DNA from: Acidobacteriota bacterium | GTDB taxonomy: Bacteria > Acidobacteriota > Terriglobia > UBA7540 | Direction of reading: 5' to 3' | Assembly: GCA_021828245.1 (NCBI GenBank) | Contig: JAKASC010000171.1 | Span: forward strand, 1-5,132 | DNA length: 5,132 nucleotides | Part shown: piece by piece, positions 1 to 5,132 of the stretch | How the letters are laid out: the number at the start of each line of letters is the position of its first letter | Position numbering within the stretch: position 1 is the stretch's first letter | Translations under genes and position numbers: made by a program | Notes under the pieces: generated by a model | What the model was told of the DNA's origin: nothing | Database searches by the model: none | Seen by the model: only the letters and a program-made list of their open reading frames with translations

Positions 1-631
1 CGTCCTTGTAAAGCATCACGGCGGGCTTAAAGCCGCGCTTTTCCTCGTCCAGGAGCATCACGAAGCCGCGCTCCACGTTTTCCAGGTGAAACACCAGTTC
101 CATAACACGGCGCATCGCTTCGTCGGTGGTGAGCGCCGTTGAAAGGGCCTTGCCCACCCCGGCCAGCACCTTGAGGACCTTGTTCTCTCGTTCCACGGCC
201 CGCAGGCGGTCCTCGGCTGACCCGATCACCGTTTGACTGGGATCCTCTCCACTACGCCGGAGCACGGCGCCCAGGTTTTCCGAGAGACCGGCCAACTGGC
301 TGTCCGGCCGGCTGCCCACCTCCACATGCATGGCGCGCCCCTCGGCAGACTCATACTTGAGCTGATACATGCCGATCTGGATTTGGTCCTGGTCGGAGAG
401 CGGGTGCTGCTCGATTCTTTGCCCGTTGACCAACGTCCCGTTCAGGCTGCCAAGGTCCCACAGCACCGCCCGGCTGTCTGCGCTGATCTCAAGTTTGGTG
501 TGATGTCGCGAAACGCTGGCGTGGTTTAGGACGAGATCGTTCGATTCCGCCCGGCCGATCTCAATCGTCGGCCGAGTGATTTCGAACACTTCCATCTGCC
601 CACTCGGCTGCGTAATGACCAATCGCGCCAT
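1..631 (-). CDS. FHA domain protein with start of a GAF domain (partial, C-terminus outside window)
   Basis: The visible 210 residues start at ATG 631-629 and run off the left edge. Residues about 1-95 form a forkhead-associated domain, a phosphothreonine-binding module. The hallmark positions are present: G26-R27 in the IGR motif, S41-R42-H43, and S62-L-N64-G65-T66; R27, S41 and N64 are the usual phosphopeptide contacts. A polar linker follows (about 96-138), then a predicted helix (about 139-158) leading into VGKALSTALTTDEAMRRVME and ERGFVMLLDEE, which is typical of the N-terminal part of a GAF sensor domain (from about 155). No signal peptide or membrane segment is seen, so the protein is probably cytoplasmic. 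In families with this layout the missing C-terminus may be a cyclase, PP2C phosphatase, histidine kinase or sigma-54 activator module; which one cannot be told here. GGAGA at 645-641 lies 9 nt before the ATG and supports the start. The gene is divergent from a Ser/Thr kinase, so it is a plausible reader of that kinase's phosphothreonines (inference). Confidence 0.92.
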   Translation of the reverse strand, partial: MARLVITQPSGQMEVFEITRPTIEIGRAESNDLVLNHASVSRHHTKLEISADSRAVLWDLGSLNGTLVNGQRIEQHPLSDQDQIQIGMYQLKYESAEGRAMHVEVGSRPDSQLAGLSENLGAVLRRSGEDPSQTVIGSAEDRLRAVERENKVLKVLAGVGKALSTALTTDEAMRRVMELVFHLENVERGFVMLLDEEKRGFKPAVMLYKD

Positions 632-643
632 TGAGCCTGCTCT

Positions 644-660
644 CCGGGCTTTGCGCCCGG
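644..660 (-). promoter_or_regulatory. Leader hairpin overlapping the FHA gene ribosome binding site
   Basis: CCGGGC (644-649) and GCCCGG (655-660) form a perfect 6-bp GC stem with a 5-nt loop. In the minus-strand transcript the 3' arm ends in the GG of the GGAGA Shine-Dalgarno sequence (645-641). The hairpin lies between the predicted transcription start (near 681) and the ATG. It could partly mask the ribosome binding site; this is an inference from the overlap, and no ligand-binding structure is recognised. Confidence 0.4.
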
Positions 661-687
661 GAAATGATTCTCTAGCGCCGCTGCGGC

Positions 688-716
688 ATCCTAACGAAAC
701 AGTCATGGCAAGTCAA
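688..716 (-). promoter_or_regulatory. sigma70-type promoter for the FHA-GAF gene
   Basis: Read on the minus strand, TTGACT (716-711) and TAGGAT (693-688) are separated by exactly 17 bp. These match the -35 consensus at 5 of 6 and the -10 consensus at 4 of 6 positions. Transcription would start near 681 and give a leader of about 50 nt before the ATG at 631. Assigned from sequence pattern only. Confidence 0.6.
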
Positions 717-832
717 TGCTCGGCCTAGTTAATGCTTGGATGGATAATGGATCCGGCTTTCGTTCGATGAAAAGGCGTGATAACATCACCCAGCAGGGGG
801 GCTTCGCGATCGCCCTCGAGAGCGCCTAGGCT

Positions 833-2524
833 GTGAATAAAATTGGCCGTTACGAAGTCATCGAGGAATTAGGGCGCGGCACGGCAGGAACCGTTTATAA
901 AGCTTTTGATCCGACGATCCGCCGCCTGGTCGCCATTAAGGTTCTTTCGTTGCCAGCTTCGCCCTCCCACGGAAGCAGCGGCGCCATCTCTGCCAAAGAC
1001 CCCTTGTTAGAGGCGCGCATGGCCGGCTGCTTGGCTCACCCCCATATTGTCACCATTTATGACGCAGTCACGGATGAAGAAAGTAAGTTGCATTACATCG
1101 TTATCGAATACGTGGAAGGGCGCACCCTCGAGCACATCCTGGCAGAGAATCCCTTGCCCCCGACAAGCCAGGCGCTCAACTGGGTTCGGCAGATTGCGGA
1201 GGCGCTCGATTACGCCCATCAACGACAGATTGTCCACCGTGACCTCAAGCCCGCCAACATTTTGATTACGGAAAAAGGCCAAATAAAAATTACCGACTTT
1301 GGCATCGCGCGAAAAGCATCCCTGGAGGCAACGGTCAGCACCATGGCCATGGCGGGCACGCCGTCTTATATGTCCCCGGAACAGATTACCGGCGTCAAGC
1401 TCGACGGCCGCAGCGACCTTTTCTCGCTTGGAATCATTCTCTACGAAATGCTGGTGGGGCAGAGACCGTTTGCGGGCGAGCTTGCGACAGTGATGTTCAA
1501 GACGGTTTACGAAGACATTCCCCCTCCCCGCAAGCTCAAGCAGGATATCCGACCGGAAATCGAAGAAGTCGTCATGCGTTGTCTAGCTAAGGACCCGCGG
1601 CAGCGCTATTCAACGGCGGGGGAACTGCTTGCAGACCTTAGCCGCGCCGAGACCTCATCAGCGACTCCCGGGCGGGCTGCCGATAAGGCGGAGGGCAAGC
1701 CGACGGATGGACATCAACTCGACGTGGCTGAAACCGTCGCTGGCAGCCCGACTCTCTTCCGACCTCGGCAAAAAATCGTCTGGGGTGCTCTCGCCGCTGC
1801 GGTGTTGCTGGGCGCGGCGGGAGCCTTCGTTTACCATCGAATTCGGACACTGACGGCTCCCGTGCCGCCGCCGTCGCCGTGGTCAATTACGGCGCCCCCA
1901 CCTCCAAGCTCTGTTTGGGAGACGAACCCGTTCGCGGCCTCTCGCGGCTCCGCTCCCTCAAACGAGGCTGCTTCCGGCGCCAGGCGACAAACGAGGTTTA
2001 CCGAACCTCCGCCTGTCCACGCCTCTGCCCTTGCAAGCACGCCGGGAAACCGTGCGCTCCCTCCGTCAGCCCAGCCGACCTCTGGAGCAACTCCGACCGA
2101 ATCAGCCGCCGCTCCCGTAGCTCCGGTTGGGCCTTCCGTCTCCCCGAGCCCGGCTGAAGCCCCAGAGGACCAAGGCAAGAGAATTATTCGCCTGATTTGC
2201 CAGTATCCCTTTGCCAAAGGTACGCTGACACTCATGCACGGAAACAAGGTTCTGTCCAGATGGGAGCTAAAAGGGAAGAAAAAGCGCCGCATTCTGTTTC
2301 TGGGAGGTGGCTACCAGGGCCGGCTCTCTGAAACGATCGCTTTGCCGGCCGCCCTGCGGCAGATCACGGTGCACGTCTCATCCAGCCGAGGAAAACGAAT
2401 CTTTAGGAAGACCGTCCCGCTTCAATTCAATACCGCTTCGCCCTCAAAACCCACCCTGAGTCTCGTCATAAATGATGGCCACTTGCGCGCTCGATGGCTC
2501 GGAGTGTCCAAGACGTCTCGCTAA
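833..2524 (+). CDS. Transmembrane serine/threonine protein kinase with Pro/Ala-rich linker and unassigned C-terminal domain
   Basis: This 563-residue protein is a Hanks-type (PknB-like) Ser/Thr kinase. The kinase domain spans about residues 7-270: glycine loop GRGTAGTV (14-21), ATP-anchoring lysine K36 in VAIK, probable alphaC glutamate E60, catalytic HRDLKPAN (135-142), metal-binding DFG (155-157), and SPE (181-183) in place of APE. The activation loop carries T167, S169, T170 and T176 as candidate phosphosites. A basic and polar juxtamembrane stretch leads to one predicted membrane helix at about 315-334. A Pro/Ala/Ser/Thr-rich linker (about 342-445) follows, then a globular, probably beta-rich domain (about 449-563) that contains no PASTA repeats and that I cannot assign to a named family. 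The kinase would face the cytoplasm and the C-terminus the periplasm. GTG 833 is the furthest upstream possible start because an in-frame TAG lies at 827-829; GAGAG (818-822) is a modest ribosome binding site with a 10-nt spacer. No convincing promoter was seen in 717-832. The divergent FHA gene is a candidate partner. Confidence 0.95.
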   Translation: MNKIGRYEVIEELGRGTAGTVYKAFDPTIRRLVAIKVLSLPASPSHGSSGAISAKDPLLEARMAGCLAHPHIVTIYDAVTDEESKLHYIVIEYVEGRTLEHILAENPLPPTSQALNWVRQIAEALDYAHQRQIVHRDLKPANILITEKGQIKITDFGIARKASLEATVSTMAMAGTPSYMSPEQITGVKLDGRSDLFSLGIILYEMLVGQRPFAGELATVMFKTVYEDIPPPRKLKQDIRPEIEEVVMRCLAKDPRQRYSTAGELLADLSRAETSSATPGRAADKAEGKPTDGHQLDVAETVAGSPTLFRPRQKIVWGALAAAVLLGAAGAFVYHRIRTLTAPVPPPSPWSITAPPPPSSVWETNPFAASRGSAPSNEAASGARRQTRFTEPPPVHASALASTPGNRALPPSAQPTSGATPTESAAAPVAPVGPSVSPSPAEAPEDQGKRIIRLICQYPFAKGTLTLMHGNKVLSRWELKGKKKRRILFLGGGYQGRLSETIALPAALRQITVHVSSSRGKRIFRKTVPLQFNTASPSKPTLSLVINDGHLRARWLGVSKTSR

Positions 2525-2534
2525 TCCCAAATGC

Positions 2535-2576
2535 GTCTCGCAAGCCGGACGAGGCATGAGGCCGCTCTGGAGCGCC
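2535..2576. terminator. Possible weak terminator hairpins between convergent kinase and ilvE
   Basis: The 68-bp gap between the two convergent stop codons contains two imperfect inverted repeats. GTCTCG (2535-2540) pairs with CGAGGC (2550-2555) with one G-U pair. GGCCGCT (2560-2566) pairs with AGCGCC (2571-2576) around a CTGG loop, with one bulged C. Neither is followed by a proper T tract on either strand, only a short ATTT at 2578-2581. The location fits a terminator but the structures are weak. Confidence 0.25.
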
Positions 2577-2592
2577 CATTTCATCGAATCAA

Positions 2593-3537
2593 TTAGCCTT
2601 GCGTGGCTACCGGCTGGTTACAGTAAGTCAGCCAACCGTAGGTGTCTTCCCCTTGACCCTGCACGATGCTCATAAAGCGGCTCTGAAGCTTGCGGGTGAT
2701 GGGCCCCGGTTGTCCTTTGCCTACCACGACTCGGTCCACCGAACGGATGGGCGTGATTTCCGCTGCCGTGCCTGTGAAGAAGACTTCATCGGCGATGTAA
2801 AGGGCCTCGCGGGGAAGCGGTTGCTCAATCACCCGAATACCCATTTCCTCGGCCAGCGTGATGACCGAAGCCCTTGTTATCCCCGGAAGAATGGATGATG
2901 CGAGCGGAGGCGTGAGCAGAGTCCCATGGCGGGCAATAAAGATGTTTTCTCCGCTCCCTTCACTGATATTGCCATGGACGTCGAGGGCGATGCCTTCCAC
3001 GTAGCCGTTGGTGAGTGCTTCCATTTTGATAAGCTGGGCGTTCATATAGTTCGCGGCAGCCTTCGCCATGGACGGGAGGGTATTGGGCGCAATGCGCTGC
3101 CACGAGGTGACACAAACATCCACGCCTTGCTTCAAGGCTTCTTCGCCCAGGTATTTTCCCCATTTCCATGCCAGCAGGTAGATTTCCACGGGATTTTTGA
3201 GCGGACTCACGCCTAAATCCCCATAACCCCGAAAAATCAACGGTCGAATATAGCAGGAGGGAACGCGGTTCACGCGCGTCAGCTCCACCATCGCCTGCTC
3301 CAGTTGGTCGGTCGTAAAATCGAGGTTCATCCGATAGATTTTGCATGAGTCCACAAGGCGCTGCGCGTGGTCCTTCAGGCGGAAGATGGCCGGACCTTGA
3401 GGCGTGTCGTAACACCGAATGCCTTCAAACAGGCATGACCCGTAACTGACAACGTGGGAGGCTACGTGGATGTTCGCCTCACTCCAGGCAATAAATTTTC
3501 CGTTGTGCCAAACCCTCTCGTAGTATTCAATCGCCAT
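2593..3537 (-). CDS. ilvE: Branched-chain amino-acid aminotransferase
   Basis: This 314-residue protein is a fold-type IV PLP enzyme. It transfers the amino group between glutamate/2-oxoglutarate and leucine, isoleucine or valine and their 2-oxo acids, the last step of branched-chain amino-acid synthesis and first of their breakdown, in the cytoplasm. The length and sequence follow the E. coli IlvE pattern closely. The PLP-binding lysine is K159 in PSMAKAAANY. E193 in ISEGSGENIF matches the glutamate that contacts the pyridine nitrogen, and T257-A258 in GTAAEITP matches the phosphate/substrate-carboxylate region. The N-terminal segment has SYGSCLFEGIRCYD (31-44), equivalent to the usual HYGxxxFEGIR, and the end has YGWL as in the family. 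The start at ATG 3537-3535 is set by the family N-terminus (MAIEYYERVWHNGKFI) and by GGAGA at 3549-3545 with a 7-nt spacer. The frame stays open for another 588 nt upstream, to an ATG at 4125, but that extension has no family match and contains the likely promoter, so I exclude it. The gene appears to be monocistronic, convergent with the kinase. Confidence 0.97.
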   Translation of the reverse strand: MAIEYYERVWHNGKFIAWSEANIHVASHVVSYGSCLFEGIRCYDTPQGPAIFRLKDHAQRLVDSCKIYRMNLDFTTDQLEQAMVELTRVNRVPSCYIRPLIFRGYGDLGVSPLKNPVEIYLLAWKWGKYLGEEALKQGVDVCVTSWQRIAPNTLPSMAKAAANYMNAQLIKMEALTNGYVEGIALDVHGNISEGSGENIFIARHGTLLTPPLASSILPGITRASVITLAEEMGIRVIEQPLPREALYIADEVFFTGTAAEITPIRSVDRVVVGKGQPGPITRKLQSRFMSIVQGQGEDTYGWLTYCNQPVATQG

Positions 3538-3624
3538 CGAACTTTCTCCGTCCTTCCCCGCGCGCTTTTGCCCGGCGCGGAATGCCTCTTGTCGTGCCGC
3601 CTCCCTGAAACGGCCGACCAACGA

Positions 3625-3633
3625 ATTATAGCA
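3625..3633 (-). promoter_or_regulatory. Extended -10 promoter for ilvE
   Basis: On the minus strand TGC (3633-3631) directly precedes a perfect TATAAT (3630-3625), an extended -10 element. The sequence about 17 bp further upstream (GGAAGC, 3653-3648) is a poor -35, which is usual for extended -10 promoters. The predicted start near 3618 would give a leader of about 80 nt before the ilvE ATG. This promoter lies inside the stop-free upstream extension of the ilvE frame, which supports the shorter start. Confidence 0.5.
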
Positions 3634-3653
3634 TGATGGCCAGTGCGGCTTCC

Positions 3654-3995
3654 GGCAATGGGCGTTTGGAGTTTCCTTTGAAGACATGGGACACCTTGCT
3701 CGGAAGAAGACGGGCGATACAAAAATCCAGGGAATGGGTTCGCGTCGGGGGTAATTAAGAATAAAGAAATCAGCCTCCCGTGCCGGAACCGTCAGGCCGC
3801 CGCTCGCAGACGATGTTGAGGCGAGGTTTTTTAAGATCGGACGCTTTGACAATCTGCGTCGGTCGAGCGCCGTGTCGCCGTTCGATTGAAGGCCACAATC
3901 CTCTGGCTTCTTAAGCATGACCATTGGCGGTTTTTGGGGCCCTCGTCCGTCAAGGTGCGGGGGTGCAAGCTGCTGTGGAAAAACAAAAATAACTC
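3654..3995. other. Gene-free stretch between ilvE and mraZ promoters
   Basis: No convincing protein or tRNA gene was seen in about 340 bp. Translations in both directions look random, and family starts place ilvE and mraZ outside it. Two hairpin-capable segments occur: CTCGC (3803-3807) with GCGAG (3821-3825) followed shortly by six T (3827-3832), which resembles a weak plus-strand terminator, and GAAGGCCA (3888-3895) with TGGCTTC (3904-3910), a 7-bp stem with one bulged G. An A-rich patch (3978-3992) lies immediately upstream of the mraZ -35 and could act as an UP element. A small RNA or additional regulatory sites are possible but nothing specific is recognised. Confidence 0.4.
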
Positions 3996-4024
3996 TTGAC
4001 AAGGCAAAAATCAGAACGTATAGT
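3996..4024 (+). promoter_or_regulatory. Strong sigma70-type promoter of the mraZ-rsmH (dcw) operon
   Basis: TTGACA (3996-4001), a perfect -35, and TATAGT (4019-4024), a 5-of-6 match to the -10, are separated by an optimal 17 bp. The DNA just upstream (3978-3992) is A-rich, as in an UP element. Transcription would start near 4031, giving a leader of about 98 nt before the mraZ ATG. It is the best promoter in the window and corresponds to the promoter normally found in front of mraZ in dcw clusters. Confidence 0.8.
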
Positions 4025-4026
4025 TC

Positions 4027-4066
4027 GTGGGCAGAAGTGGTAGAAAGTAGTAGAAAGTGTAAAAAC
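4027..4066 (+). promoter_or_regulatory. MraZ-box-like operator: four tandem 10-bp repeats
   Basis: Four units follow head to tail right after the -10 box: GTGGGCAGAA (4027-4036), GTGGTAGAAA (4037-4046), GTAGTAGAAA (4047-4056) and the degenerate GTGTAAAAAC (4057-4066). MraZ proteins are known to bind short direct repeats with about 10-bp periodicity in their own promoter region (TGGG-N5 in E. coli, AAAGTG-type in mollicutes); the AAAGTG and GTGGG cores here fit both descriptions. The array covers the predicted transcription start, so bound MraZ should block initiation or promoter escape and repress the operon. The binding itself is inferred. Confidence 0.7.
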
Positions 4067-4128
4067 GATCCAGATTTTGAGGCCTTCTGAGACGTTGAGG
4101 GAAATGAAAAGAGTACCAAACTCACCCC

Positions 4129-4569
4129 ATGCTACGCGGCAATTATCCAGCGACGGTGGACAGCAAAGGGCGGCTCAAGATTCCGGCGACCTTCAAGAGT
4201 TATTTGGACGAAAATTTTGGCCAGGAATTTTACGTGACCAGCGTAGATGGCCAGTCGGTTTACATTTACCCCTTTCCGGTTTGGAGGGCCCTCGAGGAAA
4301 AATTAGCGGCCCTGCCGTCGTTAAACAAATCCAAGAAGCGATTTTTGGACCGGGTGAATTACTGGGGACAGGTTGTTCGGGCAGACGCACTCGGCCGTCT
4401 GCTGATTCCCTCGTTGTTGCGCGAGTCGGCAGCGATGCGGGGCGAGGTTGCAGTGATCGGATATCTCGATCACCTGAATGTTTGGAACATGCAACGGTTC
4501 CAAGAACATCTGGAGCAGACGCCGTTCACGGATGAAGACGCCCAGGCACTGAGCGAACTCGGAATTTAG
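4129..4569 (+). CDS. mraZ: Transcriptional regulator MraZ
   Basis: This 146-residue protein is the usual MraZ length and has the two AbrB/SpoVT-like half-domains of the family. The first carries DSKGRLKIPA (11-20) and the second DALGRLLIPSLLR (86-98), the paired DxxGR DNA-binding motifs. MraZ assembles into a ring that binds tandem repeats in front of its own gene and regulates the division and cell wall cluster. Such repeats are present at 4027-4066, behind a strong promoter. The start is set by the conserved family N-terminus (M-[FL]-R-G-x-Y/H) at ATG 4129. There is no clear Shine-Dalgarno at normal distance: the nearest purine stretch, AAAAGAG (4107-4113), is 15 nt away. The TAG stop (4567-4569) is followed immediately by the rsmH ribosome binding site, so the two genes are translated from one operon. 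The C-terminal tail (about 130-146, ending ALSELGI) resembles acidobacterial MraZ as I recall it. Confidence 0.97.
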   Translation: MLRGNYPATVDSKGRLKIPATFKSYLDENFGQEFYVTSVDGQSVYIYPFPVWRALEEKLAALPSLNKSKKRFLDRVNYWGQVVRADALGRLLIPSLLRESAAMRGEVAVIGYLDHLNVWNMQRFQEHLEQTPFTDEDAQALSELGI

Positions 4570-4570
4570 G

Positions 4571-4575
4571 GGAGG
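4571..4575 (+). promoter_or_regulatory. Shine-Dalgarno of rsmH pointing at an ATT codon
   Basis: GGAGG, preceded by G, sits directly after the mraZ stop codon. Six nucleotides (AAAAGG) separate it from ATT 4582-4584, which is in the rsmH frame, and seven separate it from TTG 4583-4585, which is not. The next in-frame standard start, ATG 4627, is 51 nt away and has no ribosome binding site of its own. The site therefore decides where rsmH begins. Confidence 0.75.
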
Positions 4576-4581
4576 AAAAGG

Positions 4582-5132
4582 ATTGAGACAAACCGTGAAA
4601 AATCGGCGACGACACATCAGCCGGTCATGGTGGCGGAGGTTTTGGAGTTCCTGAAAATTGACCCGGATGGCGCCTACATTGACGCCACACTCGGCACTGG
4701 AGGGCACGCCGAGGCGATTCTTGAGGTTTTATCGAACGGCCGGGGAAGGTTATTGGGAATTGACCGGGACGCGACGGCGCTAGGGGTGGCCCGAAAGCGG
4801 CTCCAGCGATTCGGCGAAAAGCTTATGGTTGCAGAGGGGAACATCTCGGAGCTGGCAAGGCTGCACGCATCAAGTGGCTTGGGCCCGGCGGCAGGAATCC
4901 TCGCCGATTTGGGCGTAAGTTCCTTGCAGCTCAGAGAGGCTTCAAGAGGATTTAGTTTTGACCTGGAGGGTCCGCTCGACATGCGGATGGGCCGAGAGGG
5001 TGTGACGGCCGGGGAATTTGTTAACCGCATGCTGGAGCCGGACCTTGCCAACCTGATTTACGAGTTAGGGGAAGAGCGCCACTCGCGCCGCGTTGCGCGA
5101 GCCATTGTGAAGGCCCGCCCGATTCGAACCAC
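4582..5132 (+). CDS. rsmH: 16S rRNA (cytosine(1402)-N(4))-methyltransferase RsmH (partial, C-terminus outside window)
   Basis: RsmH (formerly MraW) uses S-adenosylmethionine to N4-methylate C1402 of 16S rRNA in the decoding centre. Numbering from the ATT, 183 codons are visible. They show HQPVMVAEVLEFL (12-24), the SAM-binding segment YIDATLGTGGH (32-42), GIDRD (59-63), ILADLGVSS (106-114), RGFSF (122-126) and GPLDMRM (130-136), and YELGEERHSRR further on. All are family hallmarks in the right order. The gene follows mraZ, the standard second position in dcw clusters. The start is uncertain. In this frame the only candidates after the mraZ-terminating TAG (4567-4569) are ATT 4582, ideally placed after GGAGG, and ATG 4627, which would cut off the conserved HxPV motif and has no ribosome binding site. 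I chose ATT. A missing base in the A5 run (4598-4602) would instead put TTG 4583 or GTG 4595 in frame. The gene identity is secure and the first codon is not; automated annotation would probably use 4627. Confidence 0.93.
   Translation, partial: METNREKSATTHQPVMVAEVLEFLKIDPDGAYIDATLGTGGHAEAILEVLSNGRGRLLGIDRDATALGVARKRLQRFGEKLMVAEGNISELARLHASSGLGPAAGILADLGVSSLQLREASRGFSFDLEGPLDMRMGREGVTAGEFVNRMLEPDLANLIYELGEERHSRRVARAIVKARPIRT

Noticed and set aside
233..529. 98-codon plus-strand open frame inside the FHA gene
   Set aside because: It is antisense to a clear FHA domain with conserved residues and has no domain of its own.
743..748. GATAAT as a possible -10 for the kinase
   Set aside because: No acceptable -35 at 16-18 bp upstream and no correctly spaced TGn extension, so a promoter cannot be supported.
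806..813. GCGATCGC palindrome, identical to the cyanobacterial HIP1 core
   Set aside because: Single occurrence in the window and no cyanobacterial genes; chance match in GC-rich DNA.
1831..2292. 153-codon open frame on the minus strand within the kinase linker
   Set aside because: It lies antisense to the Pro/Ala-rich coding region, whose GC-rich codons suppress stops on the other strand; the translation has no recognisable domain.
2514..2541. Direct repeat CGTCTCGC at 2514-2521 and 2534-2541
   Set aside because: Only 8 bp, one copy within the kinase 3' end; too short to suggest an attachment site or target duplication.
2960..3415. 151-codon open frame overlapping ilvE on the same strand in another frame
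   Set aside because: The ilvE frame is certain from its catalytic motifs and this frame gives an Arg/Gly-rich low-quality translation.
3877..3891. GTTCGATTG resembling a tRNA T-loop
   Set aside because: No flanking T-stem pairing, anticodon arm or acceptor stem can be built around it.
4077..4535. 152-codon open frame overlapping mraZ
   Set aside because: The mraZ frame is secure and this translation shows no family features; treated as a shadow, though its ATG at 4104 is mentioned in the findings.

Overview
The window most resembles a chromosomal segment of an Acidobacteriota-type bacterium. This rests on family resemblance only: the MraZ N-terminus (MLRGNYPATVDSKGRLKIPA), the IlvE, and a transmembrane Ser/Thr kinase next to an FHA-GAF protein all have that flavour. 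G+C content is moderate and no mobile element, tRNA, rRNA or CRISPR array was found. No database search was possible, so the taxonomic call is an inference.

Layout: (1) Positions 1-631, minus strand, hold the N-terminal 210 codons of a protein with an FHA domain, a linker and the start of a GAF domain; the gene runs off the left edge. (2) A divergent intergenic region (632-832) carries a well-formed sigma70-type promoter for the FHA gene and a small hairpin overlapping its ribosome binding site. (3) Positions 833-2524, plus strand, encode a 563-residue transmembrane Ser/Thr kinase with a Pro/Ala/Ser-rich linker and an unassigned, probably extracytoplasmic C-terminal domain. (4) Positions 2593-3537, minus strand and convergent with the kinase, encode branched-chain amino-acid aminotransferase IlvE with all inspected catalytic residues. 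(5) A gap of about 590 bp (3538-4128) holds an extended -10 promoter for ilvE on the minus strand, about 340 bp with no recognisable gene, and then a near-consensus promoter and a four-copy 10-bp repeat (MraZ-box-like) for the following operon. (6) Positions 4129-4569 (mraZ) and from about 4582 to the right edge (rsmH) are the first two genes of a division and cell wall (dcw) cluster, which conventionally continues with ftsL, ftsI and mur genes.

Functionally there are three units. A divergent phospho-signalling pair comprises a membrane kinase and a phosphothreonine-reading FHA protein. A single metabolic gene (ilvE) follows. The third is the start of the dcw operon, apparently autoregulated by MraZ. 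The points most worth checking are the start of rsmH, which has a perfect Shine-Dalgarno but only ATT as a suitably placed in-frame start (or a one-base indel), and the MraZ-box array. I found no convincing entirely new biological system.
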